Position numbers and translations under genes: made by a program
The notes under the pieces: model-generated
Told to the model about the DNA's origin: nothing
What the model saw: the letters and a program-made list of their open reading frames with translations, nothing else
Database searches by the model: none
Shown here: positions 51,013 through 59,906 of the stretch, one piece after another
How positions within the stretch are numbered: the stretch's first letter is position 1
Layout: each line of letters begins with the position of its first letter
Origin: Streptomyces sp. ML-6
Lineage (GTDB): Bacteria; Actinomycetota; Actinomycetes; Streptomycetales; Streptomycetaceae
Reading direction: 5' to 3'
NCBI RefSeq assembly: GCF_030116705.1
Contig: NZ_JAOTIK010000001.1
Coordinates: 3,236,001 to 3,300,000 of the forward strand
DNA: 64,000 nucleotides

Positions 51013-51984
51013 ATGGCCGCTCTTGGATGGCTCACCCCCCGTAGGCGCCCCGCGACAGCACGGAGCGTGCTGGCCGGCGAGGCGGCAGCCGAGGCAGCAC
51101 GGAAAACCACCCTCTCCGACGACGACCGGTCCCCCACCACCGAGCAGGACGCCGCCGCGCAGGACACCGCCGGGAAGGCGAAGCCCGCGGAGGAGCCCTT
51201 CCCCGTGGCCGGCGACGACCGGGCCGCCGCCTTCTTCGACCTGGACAACACGGTGATGCAGGGCGCGGCGCTCTTCCACTTCGGCCGCGGCCTGTACAAG
51301 CGGAAGTTCTTCCAGCGCCGCGAGCTGACCCGGTTCGCCTGGCAGCAGGCATGGTTCCGGCTGGCCGGCGTCGAGGACCCGGACCACATGCAGGACGCCC
51401 GCGACAGCGCCCTGTCCATCGTCAAGGGCCACCGCGTCTCCGAGCTGATGTCCATCGGCGAGGAGATCTACGACGAGTACATGGCCGACCGCATCTGGCC
51501 CGGCACCCGGGCCCTCGCCCAGGCCCACCTCGACGCCGGCCAGCGGGTCTGGCTGGTCACCGCCGCCCCGGTGGAGACCGCCACGATCATCGCCCGCCGG
51601 CTCGGCCTGACCGGCGCGCTCGGCACGGTCGCCGAATCCGTCGACGGCGTCTACACCGGCCGCCTGGTCGGCGAACCGCTGCACGGCCCCGCGAAGGCCG
51701 AGGCCGTACGCGCCCTGGCCGCCGCCGAGGACCTGGACCTGGGGCGGTGCGCGGCGTACAGCGACTCGCACAACGACATCCCGATGCTGTCCCTGGTCGG
51801 ACACCCGTACGCGATCAACCCCGACGCCAAGCTCCGCAAGCACGCCCGCGCCCTCGACTGGCGCCTGCGGGACTACCGGACGGGCCGCAAGGCGGTCAAG
51901 GTCGGCATCCCCGCCGCGGCCGGCGTCGGCGCCCTCGCGGGCGGCACCGCCGCCGCGGTCGCCCTGCACCGCCGCCGCCGCTGA
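51013..51984 (+). CDS. HAD-IB family phosphatase (SerB-like)
   Basis: The 323-residue protein has a 65-residue charged, Ala/Glu-rich N-terminal extension, then the HAD nucleophile motif AAFFDLDNTVMQG (Asp76, Asp78), VWLVTAAPVETATIIARRLG (motif II), and CAAYSDSHNDIPMLSLVGHP (motif IV). It belongs to the phosphoserine phosphatase-like HAD-IB group; many members act on small phosphates or lipids. The C-terminal Ala-rich helix (AAAGVGALAGGTAAAVALHR) could be a membrane segment. It is divergent from the glutaredoxin-like gene. Confidence 0.87.
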   Translation: MAALGWLTPRRRPATARSVLAGEAAAEAARKTTLSDDDRSPTTEQDAAAQDTAGKAKPAEEPFPVAGDDRAAAFFDLDNTVMQGAALFHFGRGLYKRKFFQRRELTRFAWQQAWFRLAGVEDPDHMQDARDSALSIVKGHRVSELMSIGEEIYDEYMADRIWPGTRALAQAHLDAGQRVWLVTAAPVETATIIARRLGLTGALGTVAESVDGVYTGRLVGEPLHGPAKAEAVRALAAAEDLDLGRCAAYSDSHNDIPMLSLVGHPYAINPDAKLRKHARALDWRLRDYRTGRKAVKVGIPAAAGVGALAGGTAAAVALHRRRR

Positions 51985-52385
51985 CCCACCCGGCGCCGCT
52001 CCCCGACGCCGCACCGCTCCCCGGCCCCGGACCACTCCCCGACGCCGCACCGTGGCCCGGCGCCGGGCCACGCCCGGCCCCCGCGGCCGATCGGAACCTC
52101 TTACCCACCGACCGCCCCCGCCAGTCGGATTGCTCGCACACGGCCACAACCAGTCGCGCCCGTAAGCAGATACCGAAGTAATCCGATCAATAACCGGTCA
52201 CGATGTGCTACTTAATGCGTCGTTTAGTTGCTACGGAAGCGACGTAATCGATGATTTGAGCAACTGGGTGTAGCACTGCCTGTACGAAGCGTTATTCTCC
52301 TCAGACGCATTCCGGACCCCCCACTCACTACGACGAGTGAGGGTTTCGCACTGCACGTGATGGAAGCTCTGCCTCTGGGAGTCCC
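51985..52385. promoter_or_regulatory. bldN promoter region and HAD gene 3' region
   Basis: After the HAD stop there are two 18-base repeats (ctccccgacgccgcaccg at 51999-52016 and 52035-52052) and the perfect palindrome GTGGCCCGGCGCCGGGCCAC (52052-52071), which can serve as a terminator. From 52130 the DNA becomes much more AT-rich and holds the bldN promoter; bldN is a known target of BldD. A CTCACT-acgacg-AGTGAG hairpin lies at 52324-52341 in the leader. Confidence 0.65.
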
Positions 52386-53165
52386 GTGTACCCACACGTC
52401 GGGGTTGACGCCTCGGGCCTGGCTACGCTGCGCGCAACGGTCGCCAACCGCCTGCGCGGCTTCGTCCCCACCGCGTACGCCGTCCCCGCATTCGCCACCC
52501 CTGCACCTGTCGGCCCCTGCTACGCCCTGGCCGAACGCGGTGCGGCGGTCGGAAGACGCGGCAACCGCGGCGCGACGACCGCGTCCACCACCGTCCGCCG
52601 ACCGACCGCCGACAGCGACAGCGCGCGCATGATGGACCTCGTCGAACGCGCGCAGGCCGGCGAGGCCGAGGCCTTCGGCCGCCTCTACGACCAGTACAGC
52701 GACACCGTCTACCGCTACATCTACTACCGCGTGGGGGGCAGGGCGACGGCCGAGGACCTCACCAGCGAGACCTTTCTGCGCGCCCTGCGCCGCATCTCCA
52801 CGTTCACCTGGCAGGGCCGCGACTTCGGCGCCTGGCTCGTCACCATCGCCCGCAACCTGGTCGCCGACCACTTCAAGTCCAGCCGCTTCCGGCTGGAGGT
52901 GACCACCGGCGAGATGCTCGACGCCAACGAGGTCGAGCGCAGCCCCGAGGACTCCGTCCTGGAGTCCCTCTCCAACGCCGCACTGCTGCAGGCCGTGCGG
53001 CGGCTCAACCCCCAGCAGCAGGAGTGCGTGACCCTGCGCTTCCTGCAGGGCCTCTCGGTCGCCGAGACCGCACGGGTCATGGGCAAGAACGAGGGGGCGA
53101 TCAAGACCCTGCAGTACCGCGCCGTCCGCACCCTGGCCCGGCTCCTCCCGGACGACGCCCGCTGA
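52386..53165 (+). CDS. bldN: ECF sigma factor BldN, made as a proprotein
   Basis: The 259-residue protein is the developmental sigma factor needed for aerial growth. Residues about 1-86 (MYPHVGVDASGLATLRATVA...) are the long N-terminal pro-sequence characteristic of BldN, which is cut off in Streptomyces. Region 2 follows (LYDQYSDTVYRYIYYRVGG, AEDLTSETFLRALRRISTFT) and region 4 (LNPQQQECVTLRFLQGLSVA, NEGAIKTLQYRAVRTLARLL) recognises the -35. The start is GTG with GGGAG upstream. Its anti-sigma gene rsbN lies 324 bases downstream. It directs bldM, chaplin and rodlin genes in Streptomyces. Confidence 0.95.
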   Translation: MYPHVGVDASGLATLRATVANRLRGFVPTAYAVPAFATPAPVGPCYALAERGAAVGRRGNRGATTASTTVRRPTADSDSARMMDLVERAQAGEAEAFGRLYDQYSDTVYRYIYYRVGGRATAEDLTSETFLRALRRISTFTWQGRDFGAWLVTIARNLVADHFKSSRFRLEVTTGEMLDANEVERSPEDSVLESLSNAALLQAVRRLNPQQQECVTLRFLQGLSVAETARVMGKNEGAIKTLQYRAVRTLARLLPDDAR

Positions 53166-53489
53166 CCCCGCCCCTCCGACCCCCGCCCCAACACCCCCGT
53201 CCCGCACCCCGGCCCCCGCCGTCCCGCCCCGACACACCCACGATCCACCCCTCGAACACGCCCGTCACCCCCCCTCCACGGACACGCTCGGCGACCCCTC
53301 CGTCACGCACTGGTCCGATCATCCTTCGTGCGTAACCCAAGTGCCGCGCCCCTCGTTGTGCCTGTTGCAGGCCCCCTGTCGTCACCCCCTGTCCGCCGAC
53401 ACTCACTCATTCATGTGGAAGCGCTCAAGGTGTGCAACCTTCCGGATCCCCAGGGGAGTCGACCGTCATGACGAGAGGAGGTGCCGCCA
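53166..53489. other. Intergenic stretch between bldN and rsbN
   Basis: The first 110 bases are C-rich and hold no clear hairpin. The part after 53310 has a likely rsbN promoter. No other gene is seen; the GTG at 53481 is inside the rsbN ribosome binding region. Confidence 0.6.
53331..53359 (+). promoter_or_regulatory. Candidate ECF/BldN-type promoter of rsbN
   Basis: CGTAAC at 53331-53336 and CGTTGT at 53354-53359 are spaced 17 bases, an ECF layout with the AAC-type -35. BldN is known to drive rsbN in Streptomyces, so a BldN promoter is expected in this gap; the exact assignment is inference. Confidence 0.55.
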
Positions 53490-54683
53490 GTGATCGCAAA
53501 CGTTTCGGCACACCGGCGGGCGAACGCCTTCGCCCAGGCCCTGGAGGAGCAGTCGGTCCCCGGGGCAACGGCCGAACAGCCCGATGAACCGGCCGAACAG
53601 GCCGACCACGGACCGCTGTTGGCCCTGGCGAACGGCCTCGGTGAGCTACCGCGGCCGGAGTTGGACCCCGAGGTCAAAGTGGTGCAGCGAGCCCAGCTCG
53701 TCGCCGCCATGGAAGCCATGCTCACCGAGGGCGGCGCGTCCGCGGGCCCTACGGTGCCCGAACAGCGCACGAAGGGGTCCCACCGGGCCTCCCCGCTCCG
53801 GAAATTGCGTCCCCGTTCCCGCTGGACGAAGGGTCTCGCGGCAGGCGGACTCACCGTCGGTGTGGCGGCGGGAGCCTTCGGCGGAGTGGCCGCTGCCAGT
53901 TCCGACGCCCTCCCGGGTGACTCGCTGTACGGGCTCAAGCGCGGCATGGAAGACCTCCACCTCGGCATGACCAGCGGCGACACCGACCGCGGCAAGGTCT
54001 ACCTCGACCAGGCGTCGACCCGGCTCAACGAGGCCCGCCGGCTGATGGAGCGCGCCCGCTCCGGCGACCTGGACCACGAACAGCTCGGCGAGATCAGGCG
54101 CACGCTCAACGGCATGACGCACGACGCCACCGAGGGCCACCGCCTGCTCAGCTCGGTCTACCGGCGCGACGGCGCCATCGGCCCGATCCAGGCCCTCGAC
54201 TCCTTCTCCCGCTCGCACCGCGAGAGCTGGAGCAGCCTGCGCGACCGGCTGCCCGTACAGCTCACGGACATCGGCGACCAGGTCAACTCGGTCTTCGACG
54301 CCATGGACGAAGAGATCGAACCGCTGCAGTCGCTGCTGCCCCGCACCCCGGGCAGCGACGAGGACACCCGGCGGTCGGACACCACCGAACGCGGCACGCG
54401 CCCCTCGCGCACGGCCGCCTCCACCGCCCCCTCCTCACCGGAAGCCTCCCGGGAGCGTACGGACGACAGCACCGCGCCCCACCCGTCCGGATCGGGCAGC
54501 GCCTCCTCCGACGGCCTGATCTCCGGCGGCACGGACGGCCTCTTCGGCACCCCGCCCCCGGGCGCCGACCCGTCCTCCGACGGCCGGACCGACGTCCCGC
54601 CCGCCTCGGACGTGACCCTGCCCCCGCTCCTCCCCGGCCTGCTCCCCGGCCTGGGGATCAACGGCGAGGACGCGAACGACTAG
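53490..54683 (+). CDS. rsbN: Anti-sigma factor RsbN (BldN inhibitor)
   Basis: The 397-residue membrane protein binds and holds BldN. Residues 1-110 are cytoplasmic (VIANVSAHRRANAFAQALEE opening, then KVVQRAQLVAAMEAML). One membrane helix lies near residues 115-136 (GLAAGGLTVGVAAGAFGGVA). The outer part has a DUF5667-like helical domain (DALPGDSLYGLKRGMEDLHL, ARRLMERARSGDLDHEQLGE) and a Ser/Thr/Pro tail. Start: the GTG preceded by AGAGGAGG with 8-base spacing. It follows bldN, and the pair is conserved in Streptomyces. Confidence 0.9.
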   Translation: MIANVSAHRRANAFAQALEEQSVPGATAEQPDEPAEQADHGPLLALANGLGELPRPELDPEVKVVQRAQLVAAMEAMLTEGGASAGPTVPEQRTKGSHRASPLRKLRPRSRWTKGLAAGGLTVGVAAGAFGGVAAASSDALPGDSLYGLKRGMEDLHLGMTSGDTDRGKVYLDQASTRLNEARRLMERARSGDLDHEQLGEIRRTLNGMTHDATEGHRLLSSVYRRDGAIGPIQALDSFSRSHRESWSSLRDRLPVQLTDIGDQVNSVFDAMDEEIEPLQSLLPRTPGSDEDTRRSDTTERGTRPSRTAASTAPSSPEASRERTDDSTAPHPSGSGSASSDGLISGGTDGLFGTPPPGADPSSDGRTDVPPASDVTLPPLLPGLLPGLGINGEDAND

Positions 54684-54701
54684 GTCCCGTTCCAGAAGTG
54701 C

Positions 54702-54742
54702 CGTCGGCCGCCGGACGGCCCGAACCCGCCCGGCGGCCGACG
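54702..54742. terminator. Terminator hairpin between rsbN and the acyltransferase gene
   Basis: CGTCGGCCGCCGG and CCGGCGGCCGACG form a perfect 13-base-pair stem between the converging genes. Tandem CGGGGAAGCaCCCC-like units follow to 54810. Confidence 0.82.
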
Positions 54743-54812
54743 CCGTCCGCGTACCTGGGGAAGCACCCCCGGGTTCCTGCGGAAGCACCCCGCGTACCCG
54801 GGGAAGCTCCCC

Positions 54813-55916
54813 TCAGAAGAACACCGAGCGCCGCTGCACCAGCAGCTTGTACAGCGTGTGCTGGATCTGCTCCCGCACCTGGTCCGTCAGGTTGAACATC
54901 AGCATCGGGTCCTCCGCCGCCTCCAGCGGATACCCGCTCGTGGAGATCGGCTCCCCGAACTGGATCGTCCACTTCGTCGGCAGCGGCACCGCCCCGAGCG
55001 GCCCGAGCCAGGGGAACGTCGGCGTGATCGGGAAGTACGGGAAGCCCAGCAGCCGCGCCAGCGTCTTCGAGTTGCCGATCATCGGGTAGATCTCCTCCGC
55101 CCCCACGATCGAGCACGGCACGATCGGCACCCCCGCCCGCAGCGCCGTCGAGACGAACCCGCCCCGCCCGAACCGCTGGAGCTTGTACCGCTCCCCAAAG
55201 GGCTTCCCGATGCCCTTGAACCCCTCCGGCATCACCCCGACGACCTCGCCCCGCCGCAGCAGCCGCTCCGCGTCCTCCGAACAGGCCAGCGTGTGGCCGG
55301 CCTTGCGGGCCAGCTCGTTCACCACCGGCAGCATGAAGACGAGATCGGCGGCGAGCAGCCGCAGGTGCCGGTCCGCCGGATGGTTGTCGTGCACCGCGAC
55401 CTGGAGCATCAGCCCGTCGAGCGGCAACGTCCCCGAGTGGTTGGACACGATGAGCGCCCCGCCCTCGGACGGGATGTTCTCGATGCCCTTCACCTCGACC
55501 CGGAAGTACTTCTCGTACACCGGCCGCAGCAGCGACATCAGGACCTGGTCGGTCAGCTCCTCGTCGTACCCGAACTCGTCGACGTCGTACTCGCCGGTGA
55601 CCCGGCGCCGCAGGAACGCGAGCCCGCCGGCGAGCCGCCGCTCCCAGCCGGCGCGCCCGTCGTCCGGCGCGGGCCGCCCGGGCCTCTCGGCCCCGGGCTC
55701 CTCGGCCCCGGACCCCTCGGCCCCGGGCCCCTCCTGCGGCCGCGGGACGTCCTGCCGGCCCGGCAGGGCGCTCACAGCCGCAGTCCCCACCGCGGGGGCC
55801 GTCACGGGCCCCTGGGCCCGGCCGACGCCCGCCGAGGACCGGCGCCGCGCGGCGCGCGACGAACCACCCACCCGCGAACGGTCGTCGTCGAACGGAATGA
55901 CCTTGGCATCCGCCAT
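54813..55916 (-). CDS. PlsC-like acyltransferase
   Basis: The 367-residue protein has a 90-residue Gly/Pro/Glu-rich N-terminal extension, then a PlsC-type domain. ALIVSNHSGTLPLDGLML holds the catalytic His160, but the Asp is at position 167 (HX6D, not the common HX4D). GVMPEGFKGIGKPFGERYKL is the lysophosphatidate-binding block (PEG), and PIVPCSIVGAEEIYPMIG follows. It probably acylates a glycerophospholipid or a related lipid at the membrane. It lies 15 bases downstream of the epimerase-like gene on the same strand, probably in one transcript. Confidence 0.85.
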   Translation of the reverse strand: MADAKVIPFDDDRSRVGGSSRAARRRSSAGVGRAQGPVTAPAVGTAAVSALPGRQDVPRPQEGPGAEGSGAEEPGAERPGRPAPDDGRAGWERRLAGGLAFLRRRVTGEYDVDEFGYDEELTDQVLMSLLRPVYEKYFRVEVKGIENIPSEGGALIVSNHSGTLPLDGLMLQVAVHDNHPADRHLRLLAADLVFMLPVVNELARKAGHTLACSEDAERLLRRGEVVGVMPEGFKGIGKPFGERYKLQRFGRGGFVSTALRAGVPIVPCSIVGAEEIYPMIGNSKTLARLLGFPYFPITPTFPWLGPLGAVPLPTKWTIQFGEPISTSGYPLEAAEDPMLMFNLTDQVREQIQHTLYKLLVQRRSVFF

Positions 55917-55931
55917 CGTCGGTGCGCTCCT

Positions 55932-57026
55932 CTACCTGGCGCTGGGGGCCGGCACGGTGTCGCCGGCCCCGGTGGTCCCCGGGACATCGCCGTTCGTCCC
56001 GGCGAACGGCACGGCGGCCAGCGCGTCGACCGCCCTGCCCACCGTCCCCGGCGGCAGCAGGCCCGGACCCTGGCTGCGCGCGAACTCCGCGAACGTCTCC
56101 GCGGTGCTGAAGCGGGGATGGAAACCGAGGGTCTCGCGCATCTGGACGGTGGAGACCACCCGGCCGTGGGTGAGCAGCCGGATCTGCTCCGGCGAGAAGT
56201 CCGTCATGCCGACCCTGCGCAGCGCCTGGCCCACCCAGGTGACCGCGGGCAGCAGCAACGGCATCGTCGGCCGCCCCAGCCGCCGCGAACACTGCGAGAG
56301 CAACAGCACCCCGTCCCCGGCGATGTTGAACGTGCCGCTGTTCAGCGTCCCGCGCCCCGGCTCGCGCGAGGCGGTGCCCAGGACGTCCACGACGTCGTCC
56401 TCGTGCACGAACTGGAGCCTCGGGTCGTACCCGAACACCGTCGGCAGCACGGGCAGCGCGAGGTAGTCCGCGAGCGGCGAGTCCGCCTGCGGCCCCAGGA
56501 TGTTCGCGAACCTGAGCACGCACACGGCGACGTCCGGCCGGCGGCGCGCGAACCCGCGCACGTACCCCTCGACCTCCACCACGTCCTTGGCGAAGCCCCC
56601 GCTGGGCAGGGACTTGGGCGGGGTCGTCTCGGTGAAGACCGCCGGGTCGCGGGGCGCCGAGCCGTACACGTTCGTACTCGACTTGACCACCAGCCGCCGC
56701 ACGCTCGGCGACTTCTGGCAGGCCCCGAGCAGCTGCATGGTGCCGATGACGTTGGTCTCCTTGACCGCCGTCCGGCCGCCCGTGCCGACCGCCTTCGCCG
56801 AGACGTCCAGATGCACCACCGTGTCGACGGCGTGCTCGGCGAGGACCCTGGCGATCGCGGGCTGGCGGATGTCCGCCGGCACGAAAACGGCGTCGCCCAG
56901 CGGATGTCCCGGCTCGACCGCGTCGACGGCGATCACCCGGTCCACTTCCGGATCACGCTGGATGCGCCGCACGAAGCGGCCCCCCAGCTGCCGGGCGGCT
57001 CCTGTGACCAGCACGACCTTCCCCAA
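55932..57026 (-). CDS. NAD-dependent epimerase/dehydratase family protein
   Basis: The 364-residue extended-SDR protein starts at TTG with the Rossmann motif LGKVVLVTGAARQLGGRF (GxxGxxG). VKSSTNVYGSAPRDP holds the SSxxVYG block, though the usual YxxxK is replaced by FAKDVVEVEGYVRGF, so catalysis is uncertain. FVHEDDVVDVLGTASREPGR is the conserved VDVVDV-type segment. GGAAGG lies 8 bases before the TTG; the longer reading to an upstream ATG (57089) adds a random-looking N-terminus. It is probably co-transcribed with the acyltransferase and may modify an envelope lipid or sugar. Confidence 0.85.
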   Translation of the reverse strand: MGKVVLVTGAARQLGGRFVRRIQRDPEVDRVIAVDAVEPGHPLGDAVFVPADIRQPAIARVLAEHAVDTVVHLDVSAKAVGTGGRTAVKETNVIGTMQLLGACQKSPSVRRLVVKSSTNVYGSAPRDPAVFTETTPPKSLPSGGFAKDVVEVEGYVRGFARRRPDVAVCVLRFANILGPQADSPLADYLALPVLPTVFGYDPRLQFVHEDDVVDVLGTASREPGRGTLNSGTFNIAGDGVLLLSQCSRRLGRPTMPLLLPAVTWVGQALRRVGMTDFSPEQIRLLTHGRVVSTVQMRETLGFHPRFSTAETFAEFARSQGPGLLPPGTVGRAVDALAAVPFAGTNGDVPGTTGAGDTVPAPSAR

Positions 57027-57160
57027 GATCAGCGCCTTCCGTCCGAAGGTTTCCCTGGCCGTCACCGTAGCGGGTGGTGGTCGCCCCATGATGACCGCAC
57101 GGCTGCCTTCTTCGGCTCCTGCCCCGCTTCTTGGTCCGAATGCAGCCGTCCACGACGCAC

Positions 57161-57195
57161 CGCAGCCCTCCCGCCGGGTTGGCGGGAGGGCTGCG
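57161..57195. terminator. Terminator hairpin after the bS22 gene
   Basis: CGCAGCCCTCCCGCC and GGCGGGAGGGCTGCG form a 15-base-pair perfect stem around GGGTT. It follows the bS22 stop by about 20 bases on the minus strand. Confidence 0.88.
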
Positions 57196-57215
57196 GAATC
57201 ACGAACCGCGTTCGC

Positions 57216-57314
57216 TTACTTCTTGTTGCGACGCTGAACGCGCGTGCGCTTGAGCAGCTTGCGGTGCTTCTTCTTGGCCATCCGCTTGCGCCGCTTCTTG
57301 ATAACAGAGCCCAC
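57216..57314 (-). CDS. Ribosomal protein bS22 (AURKAIP1/COX24-like), 32 aa
   Basis: The tiny, highly basic peptide reads [18 protein letters not shown] followed by [14 protein letters not shown]. It matches the actinobacterial small-subunit protein bS22, first seen in mycobacterial ribosomes. The GTG start has GAGGG 5 bases upstream, and the strong hairpin downstream supports a separate transcript. It is probably a component of the 30S subunit near the decoding region. Confidence 0.9.
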   Translation of the reverse strand: MGSVIKKRRKRMAKKKHRKLLKRTRVQRRNKK

Positions 57315-57424
57315 GACTACCCTCGCTCACTTCTTCTTCACTGGTGCGGGGCGTCTGGGCCCACACGACCTACGTCGGCCTAGCCTACCCGCCAGCGCGT
57401 GAGGGGCGTAATCCGAGGTGAACC

Positions 57425-57637
57425 TCAGGCGGACTCCACCCCCACGAAGGACTCGCGGAGATACTCGTGAACCGCTTGCTCCGGCACCCGGAAGGACCTG
57501 CCCACCCGAATTGCCGGCAGATGACCGCTGTGCACCAAGCGGTACACGGTCATCTTCGACACTCTCATGACCGAGGCGACTTCCGCCACGGTCAGAAACT
57601 TGACCTCGTTGAGAGGCCTCTCGCTGCCAGCAGCCAT
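57425..57637 (-). CDS. Excisionase-family helix-turn-helix DNA-binding protein (70 aa)
   Basis: The 70-residue protein is a single MerR/excisionase-type winged helix: FLTVAEVASVMRVSKMTVYR (helix-turn-helix) and LVHSGHLPAIRVGRSFRVPE (wing). The start ATG (MAAGSERPL) follows AGGTGGG. This small HTH is conserved in Streptomyces at this position beside bS22 and bldN-rsbN; it is distinct from BldC in sequence but similar in size and fold. It is likely a chromosomal DNA-binding regulator. Its targets are unknown. Confidence 0.88.
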   Translation of the reverse strand: MAAGSERPLNEVKFLTVAEVASVMRVSKMTVYRLVHSGHLPAIRVGRSFRVPEQAVHEYLRESFVGVESA

Positions 57638-57765
57638 GACCCACCTGTACCTTCCGCACGAGACGCGCACCGGCTTCCCCTCCGGTGACTCTTCGTCGTT
57701 GTGCGCTCACTCCCCAGATTAGGGGCGGGTGATGCGAGTGGGGAAGAGGAGAGCCGATCGGCCGC

Positions 57766-58581
57766 CTACTGTGACAGACACGCCCGATTGAGTACATAGC
57801 GCGTGAGCGGCCGGTAGTAGGCCGAGCGGACGGCGTCGTCGACCGGCACCGCCACCGCGACCCGCCCCTCGGCCTCCCCGACGAACAGCGCGGGATCGTC
57901 CGTGTCCGCCAGCCCGATCGCCTCGATGCCCAGCTGACCTGCCCCGCAGACCCAGCCGTGGTCCCCGACCACCAGCTCCGGCAACGGCCCGCGCCCCTCC
58001 GCCGCCACGTCCAGGACCACCCTGACCGGCAGCGGCGAATGCGTGTGTGCGCCGGTGTCACCACCGGGGAGCCGCGCGCCGGGTTCACGCACCATCGCGA
58101 CTCCCCGTACGTAGTCGAGGCGGAACGTGCGTACGCCGAACCGGGTCGTTATGTCGATACATCGCCCCTGCGCGGGAGTGAGTACGGGACATCCGGCCGC
58201 CGACATGGCGTCTGCCAGCGCTGCGTAGAAACCGAGCAGCCGGTGCGGATGACCGGTCCCGAACAGCACCGGCGCCCGCCGGACCGCCGCATGCGCGAGC
58301 CGCTCCGCGAAGGCGTCCAGACCTGCCAGGGTCCGCTCCGGATCGATCACATCAGGACCCGACACATGCCCGGGATCGGACGAAACCCCGCACCTGTCGG
58401 CCATCAGACGAAGAAGTTCGTGCTCCTCCCATCCCCGACGGGGATGGAGACCGAGCGTCACCCGCGGATCCCGGGCCGCGAAGAGCCGATAGCTCCGCAG
58501 GCTCTTCTCCCGCGAGGTGGCCACGGGCCCGGCCAGCCGGGCCGCCAGCAGATGCGCACGCAGCGCTCCGGTGCTCAACAC
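57766..58581 (-). CDS. Conserved actinomycete protein, annotated elsewhere as phosphatase
   Basis: The 271-residue protein starts at GTG (VLSTGALRAHLLAARLAGPV) with GGGGGAG upstream. Residues 120-260 carry the motifs VLFGTGHPHRLLGFYAALAD and VVGDHGWVCGAGQLGIEAIG, then YVLNRACLSQ at the C-terminus. Such proteins are highly conserved in Streptomyces; the label phosphatase is from similar entries and is weak. His and Asp residues in TGHPH and GDHGW could bind a metal. The reaction is unknown. Confidence 0.7.
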   Translation of the reverse strand: MLSTGALRAHLLAARLAGPVATSREKSLRSYRLFAARDPRVTLGLHPRRGWEEHELLRLMADRCGVSSDPGHVSGPDVIDPERTLAGLDAFAERLAHAAVRRAPVLFGTGHPHRLLGFYAALADAMSAAGCPVLTPAQGRCIDITTRFGVRTFRLDYVRGVAMVREPGARLPGGDTGAHTHSPLPVRVVLDVAAEGRGPLPELVVGDHGWVCGAGQLGIEAIGLADTDDPALFVGEAEGRVAVAVPVDDAVRSAYYRPLTRYVLNRACLSQ

Positions 58582-58733
58582 TCCACCGATGCTCCCCCAA
58601 TCACCCGGACGGAGGGCCGGAAGTCCGCTCACGCCCCACAGTTGGCGTAACCATTCCTCGCCACGCGACAGAACCGGCCCCGCCACGGCCGGTCCCGCCA
58701 CGACCGGCCCGCCCCAAGCGGTCCCGCCCCTTC

Positions 58734-59906
58734 TCAGGTCAGCAGCCCCCGCAACGGGAACGCCGCCCGCCGCGTCGCCAGCACCGCCTGGTCCAGCCGG
58801 TCCGCGGGGTCGTACCCCTCCTCCCACGACTTCCAGGAGGGGACGAGCCCGTCCGTCATCCGGCCCGGCCCCAACTGCCGGGTCCGGGCGTAGACCTCGT
58901 CCCGCCACGACGACGGGATCACCGTCTCCGGGTCCACCGGCGTGTGCGCGGCGATACCCACCAGATGCGTCCAGGACCGCGGCACCACGTCGACCACCGC
59001 GTAACCGCCCCCGCCGAGCGCCAGCCAGCGCCCGTCCTGCGCGTACTCGTGGGCCAGGTCGTGACAGGCCGCCATCACCGCCCGCTGCGCGTCCAGCGAC
59101 ACCGCGAGGTGGGCGAGCGGGTCCTCGAAGTGCGTATCGGCCCCGTGCTGACTCACCACCACCTGCGGCCGGAAATCCGCCAGCAGTTCCGGCACCACCG
59201 CGTGGAACGCCCGCAGCCACCCCGCGTCCCCGGTACCGGCCGGCAGCGCCACGTTGACCGCACTGCCCTCGCCCGCCCCGGAGCCGGTCTCCTCCGGCCA
59301 GCCGGTCTGCGGGAACAGCGTCCGCGGGTGTTCGTGCAGCGAAACGGTCAGGACCCGCGGGTCCTCCCAGAAGGCCGCCTGCACCCCGTCGCCGTGGTGC
59401 ACGTCCACATCGACGTACGCGATCCGCTCGGCGCCCAGTTCCAGCATCCGCGCGATGGCGAGCGCCGCGTCGTTGTAGATGCAGAACCCTGCCGCACCGC
59501 CCGGCATGGCGTGGTGCAGCCCGCCCGTGAAGTTCACCGCGTGCGCGGTCTCCCCGCGCCACACCGCCTCGGCCGCCGCCACCGACTGCCCGGCGATCAG
59601 CGCCGACACCTCGTGCATCCCGGCGAACGCCGGATCGTCCACCGTGCCCAGCCCGTAGCGCTGGTCGGCCCGCTCCGGGTCCGCGGACGCGGCCCGCACC
59701 GCGGCCACGTAGTCCTCGCGGTGCACCAGCCGCAGCGTGGAGTCCCCGGCGGCCTTGGCCGCCACCACGTCCACCGCGCCGTCGAGCCCGAGGGCCCGGA
59801 CCAGCCCCATGGTCAGGGCGAGCCTGACGGGGTCCATCGGGTGGCTCTCCCCGAAGTCGTATCCCGTTACTGCGTCATCCCACATCAGCTGTGCGCGGCC
59901 GCTCAT
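58734..59906 (-). CDS. AcuC-like deacetylase (histone deacetylase family)
   Basis: The 390-residue protein has the class I HDAC fold used by AcuC, which removes acetyl groups from acetyl-CoA synthetase and other proteins. GGLHHAMPGGAAGFCIYND contains the catalytic His-His pair, IAYVDVDVHHGDGVQAAFWE the zinc Asp and His, and VSQHGADTHFEDPLAH the second zinc Asp. GGGGYAVVDVVPRSW closes the site. I use the ATG at MSGRAQLM; a GTG three codons upstream is also possible. The start of this gene overlaps the C-terminal end of the MFS gene. Confidence 0.93.
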   Translation of the reverse strand: MSGRAQLMWDDAVTGYDFGESHPMDPVRLALTMGLVRALGLDGAVDVVAAKAAGDSTLRLVHREDYVAAVRAASADPERADQRYGLGTVDDPAFAGMHEVSALIAGQSVAAAEAVWRGETAHAVNFTGGLHHAMPGGAAGFCIYNDAALAIARMLELGAERIAYVDVDVHHGDGVQAAFWEDPRVLTVSLHEHPRTLFPQTGWPEETGSGAGEGSAVNVALPAGTGDAGWLRAFHAVVPELLADFRPQVVVSQHGADTHFEDPLAHLAVSLDAQRAVMAACHDLAHEYAQDGRWLALGGGGYAVVDVVPRSWTHLVGIAAHTPVDPETVIPSSWRDEVYARTRQLGPGRMTDGLVPSWKSWEEGYDPADRLDQAVLATRRAAFPLRGLLT

